NCBI RefSeq assembly: GCF_900102885.1
Contig: NZ_FNGE01000012.1
Span: 35,289 to 99,288 of the forward strand
Reading direction: 5' to 3'
DNA from: Paracoccus chinensis
Lineage (GTDB): Bacteria; Pseudomonadota; Alphaproteobacteria; Rhodobacterales; Rhodobacteraceae
DNA length: 64,000 bases
Under the pieces are notes generated by a model. It was given only the letters and a program-made list of their open reading frames with translations, was not told where the DNA came from and searched no databases. The position numbers and the translations under genes were made by a program. The first letter of the stretch is position 1; every line of letters starts with the position of its first letter. Below, in pieces: positions 28,758-42,704 of the stretch.

Positions 28758-29465
28758 TCAGGCGACCTTTGCCTCTTCAAGGGCCTCGAAGACCAGTGCG
28801 GCGATCGGCTCGGCAGAGGCGGGGTTCTGGCCGGTCACGAGGTTGCCGTCGCGGATGGCGAAGGGTTCGAAGTCCGGGCCGGCCTCGATCCTGGCACCCA
28901 GCTTCTTCAGCCGGGTGGTCAGCAGGAAGGGGACGGCATCGGCAAGGCCGACCGCCTGCTCCTCGCTGTCGGTGAAGGCGGCCACGCGGCGGCCGGCGAC
29001 CACAGGCGTGCCATCGGCGCGACGCGCGCTGACCAGCCCGGCCGGGCCGTGGCAGACGGCGGCGACGACCTTGCCGGCGGCGTCGAAGTCCGCGACCAGC
29101 TGCGCCAGTTCGGCGCTTTCGGGATAGTCGAACATCGTGCCATGGCCGCCCGGCAGCATGATGGCGTCGAAGCCCGTGGTGTCCAGCGTGTCAAAGCGCA
29201 GCGTGTCGCCGATCAGGGTCTGGAAGACCCTGTCATTCAGCGCGCGCTCGACCGAGGGGTCGTTTTCGCCGCGCGGCTTCACGCTGTTCGGATCGACCGG
29301 GATCTTTCCGCCCGCGATCGAGGCCAGCGTGACCTCGGCGCCCGCGTCGAGAAAGGCGTAATAGGGGGTCGTCAGCTCCTCGAGCCACAGGCCGGTCGGC
29401 TTGTCGCTGCCGGTCATGGTGGCGGCCGAGGTGGCAATGATCAGGATGCGGGGTTTCTTCTGCAT
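28758..29465 (-). CDS. DJ-1/PfpI family protein (Hsp31-like glutamine amidotransferase fold)
   Basis: 235 aa of the class I glutamine amidotransferase-like superfamily, Hsp31/glyoxalase III-type branch. The nucleophile Cys is in VAAVCHGPAGLV (about residue 130), preceded by AIMLPGGHGTMFDYPES; the conserved Glu is likely in SDKPTGLWLEELTTPY. Expected activity is glyoxalase III, deglycase or chaperone. Cytosolic, its own transcription unit; a hairpin follows. Confidence 0.88.
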   Translation of the reverse strand: MQKKPRILIIATSAATMTGSDKPTGLWLEELTTPYYAFLDAGAEVTLASIAGGKIPVDPNSVKPRGENDPSVERALNDRVFQTLIGDTLRFDTLDTTGFDAIMLPGGHGTMFDYPESAELAQLVADFDAAGKVVAAVCHGPAGLVSARRADGTPVVAGRRVAAFTDSEEQAVGLADAVPFLLTTRLKKLGARIEAGPDFEPFAIRDGNLVTGQNPASAEPIAALVFEALEEAKVA

Positions 29466-29514
29466 GAGGGGACCTCTTCTTCAGGAAATGGAATGCACGG
29501 AAGCACGTGCCGCG

Positions 29515-31890
29515 TCACTCGGGGACCTGCTGGCCGACCGTTGCGGAGGCCGAGGTTGCCTCGGGCTCGGGGACGGGGGCCGCTTCCTCGCCGGTCAGCC
29601 GCTCTGCCACCTCGGCGGCCAGCGTTTCAAGTAGACGCAGTTCTTCCTCGTCAAGCTCGCGCGCCTCGTCATGGATCAGGCAAAGCGCCCCCAGCACCAC
29701 GCCGTCTCCCTTGCGGACAGGAGCGGCCGCCAGCGCGCGGGCGGACCATTTGTGCAGGACGGCGTTTTCCGACAGCACGGGATCGCGCTCGATGTCGGAC
29801 ACCGTCATCGGCCGGGCATCACTCAGGACCTGCGCGGCCAAGGGCGAGTCCTGCGGCAGCACGATCAGGTCGCGCCCGTCGTCCGTGCGCACACCCGGCA
29901 GGTCGCGGCTCGCGCCGATCACCAGTTCCCGCGCGCCCTCGATGGCCAGGATCGCGGCCGTCCTGACGTCGAACACATCGGCGGCCCGGATGGCGTAGTC
30001 GTTGAGATCCTCGCGAAGTTCGGGATCCTCGAGCCGCACGCCCTTGAGCGTCTCGTCGCGGACCGCGGCCGCCTGCGGGTCCTGGACGACCTCGACCGCC
30101 GCGCCCTCCGCGTCGCGCACCAGCAGCGAGATGCGGCCCACCGCCTCCTTGATCGAGGCGACAATGGCATCCGCCCCAAGGGCCTCGCGCCGCCGGTCGT
30201 CCAGCGCATCCGGCGCCACGCCCCACAGGCCCAGCACCACCTTGGCCCGGGGCCAGCGCGCCCGGATGCGGCGCGTGAGATTGCGGGCAGCGGCGTCCGG
30301 CTCTCGGCTGAAGAAGCTCAGCAGCACGACCTGCACGCCTTCCAGCTCCAGCCCCGCGACATACCGCGAGGTGACGGTGCCTGCGACCCGCACCACCGTG
30401 GGCACACCTTCCAGCTGCAGGCTGTGGGCCAGCATCTCGCAGGCCTGGCGGTCGATCTCCCACTTGCCGGCGATGCAGGCGACGCGGGGGCGCGCGCCCT
30501 CGGGCAGCTTGGCGGGATGGGCGTCGCGGATCTCCTCCAGCAGTTCGTCCATGCCGTTGGCGATGCGCAGGCGATGCTCGGGGCGGGCGTTGTTGATATA
30601 GTCGATGCTGGCCTGCCGCAGGACCTCCATGCCCTCGTCGTTGTAGAACTCGGTCACGGACTCCTCCTCGATCACGTCCTCGGCGATGTCGATGGCATCG
30701 TCGGGGTCGTTGGCAATGAGGCGCTGGTAGATGCGCGTCTCGCGACTGAGCGCGGGACTGGACCCGAGCAGCGTTTCGAGGATGGACAACTGCGGGATAT
30801 AGCGGCCCACGACCAGCAGGCAGACGGTCAGCGGCGTGGACAGCACCAGCCCGATCGGCCCCCAGATCGCCGTCCAGAAGGTCGCCGCCGCGATCAGCGA
30901 CAGCACCGACAGGCCTGTGCTGGTGCCGTAAAGCAGTGGCTCGATGACGTTGTTGGACACCAGTTCCAGCACCAGGATCAGCGCGGCCGTCATCAGCACC
31001 ATGTCCCAGCCCGGATCGACCGCGAAGGCAAGGCTGAGGGGGAAGACCGCCGACAGGATCGGCCCGACATAGGGGATGAAGCGCATGACCGCCGCCAGCG
31101 TCCCCCACAGGATGAAGCCCGGCACCCCGATCAGCCAGAGCCCCAGCGCCATCGGGATCGCATAGGTGACGTTCACCACAAGCTGCATCAGCAGGTATTT
31201 CGAGATGCGCTTGCTCGCCTCTTCCAGCGCGTCGGTGGACCGGTAGATGTTGCCCCCGAGTATTCTCAGCAGCCTGTCCCTCAGGTCGCCTTGGTCCAGC
31301 AGGATCAGCACCACGAAGACCAGCACGATGCCCGCCGTGGCGATGGGCGACAACAGCGGCGCCAGCCACAGCATGGCCGTCTTGAAGGGCGAGACCGGTT
31401 CGGGGATGACCCGGACCCGCTGCGGCGGGACCGCGTTCTCCTCGCCTTCGCCGACGACCTCGGCCACCTCCTTCTGGACGGTGTCCACGGTCTGCAGCGC
31501 GCCTTCCAGGATGCCCGGCCCTTCCATCTGCGCGCCCAGGTCCTTGATCTTGGCGCGGATGGTGGACTGGTAGGTCGGCAGTTGCGCGCTGAGCGACTGC
31601 ACCTGCACGGCGACAAGGGTGCCGAGCCCGCCCAGCACCGCCAGCACCAGTCCCATCGCCAGCGCCACGGAAAGGATGCGCGACAGCCCGTGCCGCACCA
31701 GCCAGTGCACCAGCGGCCCCAGCACGAAGCTGATGAGAAAGGCGACCGCCAGCGGGATCAGCACCACCTGCCCGAAGTAAAGGGCCGCGACGACGATGGT
31801 CGCGATCACCAGCCCCGCAGCCACGCGCATCACATCGGTCTGCTGCGGCTGGGGCGGTTCGGTGCCGGACGGCAGAGGCGGAAGGATCAC
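29515..31890 (-). CDS. AI-2E family membrane protein fused to a C-terminal GAF domain
   Basis: 791 aa. Residues ~15-370 are an AI-2E (PerM/TqsA-type) membrane protein: eight or so hydrophobic segments and family motifs such as RFIPYVGPILSAVFPLSLAF and VSNNVIEPLLYGTSTGLSVL. Residues ~460-565 look like a cytosolic alpha/beta domain (RVACIAGKWEIDRQACEML, VQVVLLSFFSREPD, RAKVVLGLWG) of Rossmann or B12-binding-like fold without the cobalamin His motif. Residues ~575-765 resemble a GAF sensor domain (LNDYAIRAADVFDVRTAAIL, SARALAAAPVRKGDGVVLGA, LCLIHDEARELDEEELRLLE). The C-terminal parts suggest ligand-controlled transport. It stands alone. Confidence 0.82.
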   Translation of the reverse strand: MILPPLPSGTEPPQPQQTDVMRVAAGLVIATIVVAALYFGQVVLIPLAVAFLISFVLGPLVHWLVRHGLSRILSVALAMGLVLAVLGGLGTLVAVQVQSLSAQLPTYQSTIRAKIKDLGAQMEGPGILEGALQTVDTVQKEVAEVVGEGEENAVPPQRVRVIPEPVSPFKTAMLWLAPLLSPIATAGIVLVFVVLILLDQGDLRDRLLRILGGNIYRSTDALEEASKRISKYLLMQLVVNVTYAIPMALGLWLIGVPGFILWGTLAAVMRFIPYVGPILSAVFPLSLAFAVDPGWDMVLMTAALILVLELVSNNVIEPLLYGTSTGLSVLSLIAAATFWTAIWGPIGLVLSTPLTVCLLVVGRYIPQLSILETLLGSSPALSRETRIYQRLIANDPDDAIDIAEDVIEEESVTEFYNDEGMEVLRQASIDYINNARPEHRLRIANGMDELLEEIRDAHPAKLPEGARPRVACIAGKWEIDRQACEMLAHSLQLEGVPTVVRVAGTVTSRYVAGLELEGVQVVLLSFFSREPDAAARNLTRRIRARWPRAKVVLGLWGVAPDALDDRRREALGADAIVASIKEAVGRISLLVRDAEGAAVEVVQDPQAAAVRDETLKGVRLEDPELREDLNDYAIRAADVFDVRTAAILAIEGARELVIGASRDLPGVRTDDGRDLIVLPQDSPLAAQVLSDARPMTVSDIERDPVLSENAVLHKWSARALAAAPVRKGDGVVLGALCLIHDEARELDEEELRLLETLAAEVAERLTGEEAAPVPEPEATSASATVGQQVPE

Positions 31891-32037
31891 GTGGGCACCG
31901 GGAGGCTGGGGGATTGCGCAGCCGAAACGCCGAGGCCCGGCAGGTGGTTCAAACGAAAGCAGTTGAGACGCCGTCTGCCTTGCGTTCGCCCGTGCAGCGC
32001 AGCTTCGAGATGCCGGTCGATTTGCCGGGATCGGGGG

Positions 32038-33525
<1,488 letters not shown>

Positions 33526-33542
33526 GGCGTCTCCGTGCAGAA

Positions 33543-33569
33543 GGGGAACCCGGGCGATCCGGGTTCCCC
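33543..33569 (-). terminator. Hairpin between glpV and glpK
   Basis: 11-bp perfect inverted repeat (GGGGAACCCGG / CCGGGTTCCCC) with a 5-nt loop, 8 nt after the glpV stop and 17 nt before the glpK start. It could attenuate read-through or stabilise the transporter part of the mRNA. Confidence 0.5.
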
Positions 33570-33577
33570 GATTGGTG

Positions 33578-35293
33578 TCACTGCTGCCAGCTTTTCACCA
33601 GCTCGTCATAGCTGATGGTTTCCGGCTGCGGGTCCTCGTTCTCCAGCTTCAACTGCGGCGCGATGCCGCCATGTTCCTTGGCGTAGTTGTTCCACCAGGC
33701 AAGGTCATGCTCCTCGGCCAGCTTCGGGCCGATGTCGCCCTGGACGCCCGCGCGCTCCAGCCGCTCCATCACCTTCTCCTGCTCGGCGCAGAGGCTGTCC
33801 ATGGCCTCCTGCGGGGTCTTGGCGCCCGAGGCCGCGTCCCCGATCGCCTGCCACCAGAGCTGCGCGAGCTTGGGATAATCCGGAACGTTGGTCCCGGTGG
33901 GCGACCACTGCAGGCGGGCGGGCGAGCGGTAGAACTCGACAAGGCCGCCCAGCTTGGGCGCGCGGTCGGTGAAGGACTGGTGGTCGATGGTGGACTGGCG
34001 GATGAAGGTCAGGCCGACATGGCTTTTCTTCACGTCCACCGTCTTCGAGGTCACGAACTGCGCGTAAAGCCAGGCGGCCTTGGCGCGGTCGTCGGGCGTC
34101 GATTTCAGCAGCGTCCAGGACCCCGCGTCCTGGTAGCCCAGCTTCATCCCCTCCTGCCAGTAGGCGCCGTGCGGCGAGGGGGCAAAGCGCCATTTCGGCG
34201 TTCCGTCCTCGTTCACGACCGGCAGGCCTTCCTTGACGAAGTCGGCGGTAAAGGCGGTGTAGGTGAACATCTGCTGTGCGACCTCGCCCTGGCTCGGGAC
34301 CGGGCCGCTTTCGCTGAAGGTCATCCCCTGAGCCGCAGGCGGCGCATAGGCCTTCATCCAGTCGAGGTACTTCTGGATCGCATAGACCGAGGCCGGGCCG
34401 TTGGTGTCGCCGCCACGCGCGACGCAGCTGCCCACGGGACGGCTGTTCTCATCGACGCGGATGCCCCACTCGTCCACCGGCAACCCGTTCGGGATGCCCT
34501 TGTCGCCGTTCCCGGCCATCGACAGCCAGGCATCGGTGAAGCGCCAGCCCAGTGACGGGTCCTTCTTGCCATAGTCCATGTGGCCATAGACCTTCTTCCC
34601 GTCGATCTCGCGCCCGGTGAAGAACTCGGCGATGTCCTCATAGGCCGACCAGGTAACCGGCACGCCCAGGTCATAGCCGTATTTTGCCTTGAACTCGGCC
34701 TTGTTGGTCTCGTCGTCGAACCAGTCCTTGCGGAACCAGTAGAGGTTGGCGAACTGCTGGTCGGGCAGCTGGTACAGGTTCCCGTCCGGCGCGGTGGTGA
34801 AGGACTTGCCGATGAAGTCGTCGATGTCGAGGTTCGGGTTGGTTACGTCCTTCCCGGCATTCGCCATCCAGTCGGTTAGGTTCCGCGCCTGCTGATAGCG
34901 CCAGTGAGTGCCGATCAGGTCGCTGTCGTTGACATAGGCGTCATAGATATTCTCGCCCGACTGCATCTGCGTCTGCAGCTTCTCAACGACATCGCCCTCG
35001 CCGATCAGGTCATGGGTCAGCTTGATGCCGGTGATCGCGGTGAAGGCGGGGGCGAGCACCTTGGATTCATATTCATGGGTGGTGATGGTTTCCGACACCA
35101 CCTTGATCTCCATCCCCGCGAAGGGCTGGGCGGCGTCGATGAACCATTGCATCTCGGCCTCTTGCGCGGCGCGGTCGAGGCTGGACATGTCGCCGATCTC
35201 GGCGTCCAGGAAGGCCTTCGCCTCCTCCATCCCCGCCTGCGCGCCGGTCGCCAGCAGGACCAGCGCCATGGCGGTGGTCAGTTGCAGTCTCAT
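33578..35293 (-). CDS. glpV: Glycerol ABC transporter substrate-binding protein GlpV
   Basis: Large periplasmic binding protein of the rhizobial GlpSTPQUV-type glycerol importer, 571 aa, with signal peptide [20 protein letters not shown]. The long SBP_bac_1-type body includes [19 protein letters not shown] and [19 protein letters not shown]. The start at 35293 has GGAGGAAG; the frame runs on to 35626 as a shadow of glpU. It lies between glpU and glpK and its abundance may be favoured by the hairpin behind it. Confidence 0.9.
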   Translation of the reverse strand: MRLQLTTAMALVLLATGAQAGMEEAKAFLDAEIGDMSSLDRAAQEAEMQWFIDAAQPFAGMEIKVVSETITTHEYESKVLAPAFTAITGIKLTHDLIGEGDVVEKLQTQMQSGENIYDAYVNDSDLIGTHWRYQQARNLTDWMANAGKDVTNPNLDIDDFIGKSFTTAPDGNLYQLPDQQFANLYWFRKDWFDDETNKAEFKAKYGYDLGVPVTWSAYEDIAEFFTGREIDGKKVYGHMDYGKKDPSLGWRFTDAWLSMAGNGDKGIPNGLPVDEWGIRVDENSRPVGSCVARGGDTNGPASVYAIQKYLDWMKAYAPPAAQGMTFSESGPVPSQGEVAQQMFTYTAFTADFVKEGLPVVNEDGTPKWRFAPSPHGAYWQEGMKLGYQDAGSWTLLKSTPDDRAKAAWLYAQFVTSKTVDVKKSHVGLTFIRQSTIDHQSFTDRAPKLGGLVEFYRSPARLQWSPTGTNVPDYPKLAQLWWQAIGDAASGAKTPQEAMDSLCAEQEKVMERLERAGVQGDIGPKLAEEHDLAWWNNYAKEHGGIAPQLKLENEDPQPETISYDELVKSWQQ

Positions 35294-35331
35294 TGTCGCT
35301 TCCTCCCCAGGATGGGCCTTGGCGGCCCGGT

Positions 35332-35736
35332 TTACACCCAGCGGAACACCGCCGCGGCGTAGATCAGTGATGCGAGCAGTCCTCCCCAGGCCGGGGCTCC
35401 TCCCAGCCCCAGCCAGGCGAGGTTGATGAAGGCCGAGCCGAGCAGGCTGATGAACAGCCGGTCGCCCCGGGTGGTCCAGATCCCCAGAACGCCACGGCGG
35501 GGCGTCTCGGGGAAACGGATGGCGAGCCAGGTGAAGGCCAGCAGCAAGGCCGCGATCACCCAGAAGAACAGGGCGGTCGGAAAGGTCCAGGCCATCCAGC
35601 CGCCGGGATTGAGACTTTCGGTCCATTCCCGCGCGCCGTCATCGACGGGAACGAGGCTGACGAGCCAACCGAGCAGCCCGAACATCAGCAGGCCGGCGGT
35701 GGCGAAGCCGAGGTTGGTTGAGCGCCGGTGCATCAT
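35332..35736 (-). CDS. glpU: Small membrane protein GlpU (DUF2160) of the glycerol transporter
   Basis: 134-aa membrane protein. Residues from about 46 match the DUF2160 family, GGWMAWTFPTALFFWVIAAL and TTRGDRLFISLLGSAFINLA, always found with this glycerol importer. An extra N-terminal hydrophobic segment (FATAGLLMFGLLGWLVSLVP) precedes it, giving about four membrane segments. The ATG at 35736 has AAGGA and its ATGA overlaps the stop of the 166-aa ORF upstream. Its exact role in transport is not known. Confidence 0.83.
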   Translation of the reverse strand: MMHRRSTNLGFATAGLLMFGLLGWLVSLVPVDDGAREWTESLNPGGWMAWTFPTALFFWVIAALLLAFTWLAIRFPETPRRGVLGIWTTRGDRLFISLLGSAFINLAWLGLGGAPAWGGLLASLIYAAAVFRWV

Positions 35737-36232
35737 GCTGCTGTCCTTTTCACCGGCGCAGCATACCCATTGAACCGAATGTTTGAGTTTCGAAGCGCGA
35801 CACTAACTCGAAGCCAGTGAGACCTGGGATCAAAGCCTGAAAATGGATGAAGTAATTCATGATGTTCATGCCCCGGCGCAACAACGTTTGTGATCACCCA
35901 CGAACTGTTGGGTCTTGTAGGATGCGGAACGCTCCGCAGCGAAGGATCCCATCCTGCATTTGAATCAAACGTTTTGGACTTGAGGGGGCGTCCCTTCCGG
36001 CTGTCCGAGTAGGAAACACAAACCTCTCGGATAATGATCGGTGTTGTGCCGATATTGTGTATGACAACTTCAATGAACTTGCGGTCATGTCTTCGGACCT
36101 CAAGCGGATTGATAATGTTCACCGATGCTCTGGGTCCGCTAGTTAGCCAGCGATAGAGTTGGGCTAAAGCCAATGCAGTAGAAAGCACCGCAGCATAGAT
36201 GGCAACTGGATCAAGGTTGGTATCTATGGACA

Positions 36233-36233
<1 letters not shown>
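35733..36233 (-). CDS. Membrane-anchored protein of unknown function inserted between glpQ and glpU
   Basis: 166 aa. One N-terminal hydrophobic helix (AIYAAVLSTALALAQLYRWL, about residues 11-30) is followed by a soluble, strand-rich domain (FIEVVIHNIGTTPIIIREVC, LRVSVALRNSNIRFNGYAAP). I recognise no family. It starts TGATG with the glpQ stop (1-nt overlap), has GGGAGG 5 nt upstream, and ends ATGA with glpU (4-nt overlap), so it is translationally coupled on both sides. It is visibly AT-richer than its neighbours, with non-GC-ending codons, which suggests acquisition. Not part of the described glpSTPQUV set. Confidence 0.75.
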
Positions 36234-37907
<1,674 letters not shown>

Positions 37908-37911
<4 letters not shown>

Positions 37912-38987
37912 GCGGCCCTTTCCAGCGGTTCGATGCGCCAGTCATCGACAAAGACGCCGATGCGGGCGGGGTCCAGCGCCACGCGGTCGAAACCGGCGGG
38001 GATCGGCTCGTCCTCGGGGAGGACGAGGTTGAAGGATGCGCCCGCGACCTCGCCGCGCAGGATGCGGTGATGACCCACGTCCTCGGCGCGGATCAGGCGG
38101 AAGGGCAGGCCCTCGGTGGCGGGACGCACGGCGTCGGGGCGGATGCCGATCTGCACCCGGCCTTTCCACGGGGCATAGGCCCGGGCCAGCTGGAGGGTGG
38201 TCCCCGCGACGCGGGCGGACGTGCCCCGAACCTCGGCGTCCAGCAGGTTCATGCCGGGCGAGCCGATGAAATAGCCCACAAAGGTATGCGCGGGGGTGTC
38301 GAACAGCGACTGCGGGGTGCCCGCCTGCACCACGCGGCCCTCGGACATGACGACGACCTCGTCGGCGAAGGTCAGCGCCTCGGTCTGGTCATGGGTGACG
38401 TAGATCATCGTATGGCCGAACTCGCGGTGCAGGGCCTTGAGCTGGGTGCGCAGCTCCCACTTCATCTGCGGATCGATCACGGTCAGCGGCTCGTCGAAGA
38501 GGATCGCGTTCACGTCCTGCCGGACCATGCCGCGGCCCAGGCTGATCTTCTGCTTGGCATCCGCCGTTAGGCCGCGGGCGCGGCGGTCGAGCGTCTCCTC
38601 CATCCCGATCATGCGGGCGACGGCGTCCACACGCGCGGCGATCTGCGCCGCGGGAAGGCCCAGGTTCTTCAGCGGGAAGGCGAGATTCTGGCGCACGGTC
38701 ATGGTGTCGTAGACGACCGGGAACTGGAACACCTGCGCGATGTTGCGCGCCGCCGTGGGCAGGTCCGTCACGTCGCGGTCGCCGAACAGCACCCGCCCGC
38801 GCGACGGCCGCAGCAGCCCCGAGATGATGTTCAGCAGCGTGGTCTTGCCGCAACCGGACGATCCCAGCAGCGCATAGGCGCCCCCGTCGCGCCAGGTCAG
38901 CGACATGGGCTTCAGCGCCCAGTCGGCATCGCCCTTCGGCGCCGGGCTGTAGCTGTGGGCCAGGTTGTCCAGGGTGATCCGCGCCAT
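37908..38987 (-). CDS. glpT: Glycerol ABC transporter ATP-binding protein GlpT
   Basis: 359-aa ATPase of the sugar-importer type. Walker A GSSGCGKTT (about residue 39), Q-loop VFQFPVVYD and Walker B AILFDEPLTVIDP are present, as is the H-loop VTHDQTEA. The signature region reads TADAKQKISLGRGMVRQD, departing from LSGGQ, which is characteristic of one of the two Glp ATPases. C-terminal TOBE-like domain from about residue 245. Paired with GlpS; TGA of glpS directly abuts this gene's ATG. Confidence 0.9.
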
Positions 38988-40051
<1,064 letters not shown>

Positions 40052-40055
<4 letters not shown>

Positions 40056-41602
40056 GCGGCGGCCCTTTCGCTTGCAACGTAGTCCTCGACGGCCGCCGCC
40101 TGTTCGGGCGTCAGTCGCAGGCCCAGCTTGGACCGCCGCCACAGCACCGCTTGGGCGTCCCGGGCCCACTCGCGCTCGATCATCCAGCGCAGTTCGGATT
40201 CGGTCAACGTCGCGCCGAAATCGCGCCCCAAGTCGGCAGCAGTCCTGGCGCCGCCGAGGATCTGCGCGGCCTCGGTGCCGTAGGCGCGCACCAGCCGGTT
40301 CGCCCAGCCGGGCGTCAGGAAGGGATGGTCGCGCCGCAAGGCCTCGGTCAGAGCTCCCGCGCCGTCCACGGGGAAGTCGCCGCCGGGAAGGGGGGCGCCC
40401 GTGGTCCAGGCGCCGGTCGCGCCGGGCAGGTGCGGGGACAGCTTCGCCAGCGCGGCCTCGGCCAGCCGGCGGTAGGTCGTGATCTTGCCGCCGAAGACAT
40501 GCAGGCACGCCGGTCCTTTGTCGTCCAGCGACAGCACATAGTCGCGCGTCGCGGCCGTGGCCGAGGAGGCGCCGTCGTCGTAAAGCGGCCGGACGCCCGA
40601 GAAGGTCCGGACCACGTCCGCGGGCGTCACGGGTTGCTTGAAATAGCCCGAGACGAAGCGGCAGAGATAGTCCACCTCCTCGGGCGTGCAGACGGCCTCG
40701 CCGGGCGGGCCCTTGTGGTCCATGTCGGTCGTGCCGATCAGGGTGAAGTCGTTCTCGTAGGGGATAGCAAAGACGATCCGCCCGTCCTGTCCCTGGAGGA
40801 AATACGATTTGGCATGGTCGAAGAGCTTGCGCGTGACGATATGGCTGCCGCGCACCAGCCGCACCGATTCCGTCGAGGGCAGATGCGCCACGTCGCGTAT
40901 GACCTGCCCTACCCAGGGACCCGCCGCGTTCACCAGCACCTTGGCGCGAAAGCTGCGGCCGTCGGCCAGCCGGACGGTCCAGCCCTCGCCCTCGCGCCGC
41001 GCCTCGGTCACCTTTGCGCCGACCATGATGTCGGCCCCGCGCGCCGCCGCATCGCGGGCGTTCAGGACCACGAGCCGGGCATCGTCCACCCAGGCGTCGG
41101 AATATTCATAGGCCCGCGTCAGCCGGTCCTGCAGCGGCGCGCCTTCGGGCGTGTTGCGCAGATCCAGCGAAGAGGTGCCCGGCAGGATCTCCCGCGCGCC
41201 GAGATGGTCGTACAGGAACAGACCCGCGCGGATCACGAGGTTGGGCCGGTGCCCCCGTGCCCAGGGCATCGCGACCGACAGCAGCCGTGACACCGGCGTC
41301 TTGCCCGCAAAGCGCATCTTCGGGTCCAGCGGCAGGACGAAGCGCATGGGCCAGGAGATATGCGGCATGGCGCGCAGCAGCACCTCGCGCTCGCGCAGGG
41401 ACTCGCGCACCAAGCGCAGTTCGAGGAATTCCAGATAGCGCAGCCCGCCGTGGAACAGCTTGGTCGAAGCGCTGCTGGTTGCCCCCGCAAGGTCGCCCTG
41501 TTCCGCCAGCCGGACCGAAAGCCCCCGTCCCGCGGCATCCCGGGCGATCCCCGTGCCGTTGATCCCGCCACCGATGACGAACAGATCCGTTTCTGCCGAC
41601 AT
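40052..41602 (-). CDS. glpD: Glycerol-3-phosphate dehydrogenase GlpD (FAD)
   Basis: Oxidises sn-glycerol-3-phosphate to dihydroxyacetone phosphate and passes electrons to quinone; peripheral inner-membrane flavoprotein, 516 aa. FAD-binding LFVIGGGINGTGIARDAAGR, then SASTKLFHGGLRYLEF and GTTDMDHKGPPGEAVCTPEE. C-terminal DAO_C domain from about residue 390. AGAGAGG precedes the ATG at 41602; the frame to 41911 overlaps the divergent glpR. It opens the operon, controlled from the glpD-glpR spacer. Confidence 0.95.
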
Positions 41603-41723
41603 GGTTGTTCCTCTCTCGCAAGGGCAAGTCGAACATCCGCGCGTGCGTTCTGTCAACGTGGATGTTCGTTTGCGCGCAATTTCTTTCGCTTGACAGATAG
41701 TTGCTGCGCGTTCTTCTGGAAAC
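41603..41723. promoter_or_regulatory. glpD-glpR divergent control region with GlpR-like operator
   Basis: 121-bp spacer. A perfect 9-bp inverted repeat, CGAACATCC (41630-41638) and GGATGTTCG (41660-41668), has centres 30 bp apart. Each arm matches the half-site ATGTTCG of the E. coli GlpR operator (consensus half WATGTTCGWT). The right arm continues as GTTCGTTTGCGCGCAAT, a partial full palindrome, and TTTCGCTTG follows. A TTGACA at 41690-41695 could be a glpR -35 element. Binding by GlpR is inferred. Confidence 0.65.
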
Positions 41724-42488
41724 ATGAACATCAGGCAGATGCAGATCCTCGAACTCGTGCGGGCCTCGGGCCGGGCCAGCGTCGAGGAACTGTCGGCCGG
41801 GCTGGGAGTCACGCCCCAGACGATCCGCCGCGACCTGGGCGAGCTGGCCGAGCAGGGCGTGCTGGACCGCGTCCATGGCGGCGCGATCCTGCGCAGCGGC
41901 GCCAGCAACATCGCCTACGAGGAACGCCGGCGCATGAACGAGGAGGCCAAGGCCGCCATCGGCCGCGCCTGCGCCGCGCAGATCCCCGACAACAGCTCGG
42001 TCATCCTGAACATCGGCACCACGACCGAGGCCGTGGCCCGCGCCCTGCTGCGCCACCGCAACCTGACGGTCGTGACCAACAACATGAACGTGGCCAACAT
42101 CCTTGCCGCCAACGACAGCTGCGAGGTGCTGGTGGCGGGCGGGCTGCTGCGCCGCACGGATGGCGGCCTTGTGGGCGATCTGACCAGCGAGTTCATGGCG
42201 AACTTCAAGACCGACTTCGCCATCATCGGCTGCTCGGCGCTGGACGAGGACGGCGACATCCTTGACTTCGACCTGGCCGAGGTCCGGGTCAGCCGGGCGA
42301 TCCTGCGGCAGGCGCGCGAACGCTGGCTGGTGACAGATTCGGCGAAACTGGCGCAGAAGGCCCCGATCCGGGTCGTGTCGCTGCGGGAACTGGACGCCGT
42401 CTTCATCGACCGTCCGCTGCCCCAGGGGCTGGGCCGGGTCTGCGAGGAGGGCGGCACCCGCGTTGTCGTGGCGTCAGAGGGCGCCTGA
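41724..42488 (+). CDS. glpR: DeoR-family glycerol-3-phosphate regulon repressor GlpR
   Basis: 254 aa. N-terminal winged helix-turn-helix with DeoR signature QMQILELVRASGRASVEELS and GVTPQTIRRDLGELAEQG; C-terminal effector-binding domain with NIGTTTEAVARALLRHRNLT and LVVTNNMNVANI-type sequence (here VVTNNMNVANILAANDS). Expected to bind DNA in the absence of glycerol-3-phosphate. Divergent from glpD with an operator-like repeat between them. Confidence 0.93.
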   Translation: MNIRQMQILELVRASGRASVEELSAGLGVTPQTIRRDLGELAEQGVLDRVHGGAILRSGASNIAYEERRRMNEEAKAAIGRACAAQIPDNSSVILNIGTTTEAVARALLRHRNLTVVTNNMNVANILAANDSCEVLVAGGLLRRTDGGLVGDLTSEFMANFKTDFAIIGCSALDEDGDILDFDLAEVRVSRAILRQARERWLVTDSAKLAQKAPIRVVSLRELDAVFIDRPLPQGLGRVCEEGGTRVVVASEGA

Positions 42489-42704
42489 ACCCCACTGCCT
42501 GTCCCACCAGCCCGTCAGGATTTGGCAATGGCGAAGTCGTCACGCGACAAGGCCTCACTCGGGTACCATGACCACCCTGATCCCGCGCGCCGCCAATCTC
42601 CACATGATTTTCATCATCAGTCTTTGCCAGAGAAAACGCTGGCTCGCCGCTTCAGTGAACTATATCAACTTAGGGTTGATTGACTTCATGCAGGTTGAGC
42701 TGGA
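42489..42704. other. AT-richer spacer upstream of the Hint-domain gene
   Basis: No convincing gene. From 42590 the base composition shifts to AT-rich. A 6-codon frame starting ATG at 42688 ends at TAG just where the Hint frame begins. Probably contains the promoter of the Hint gene. Confidence 0.35.
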
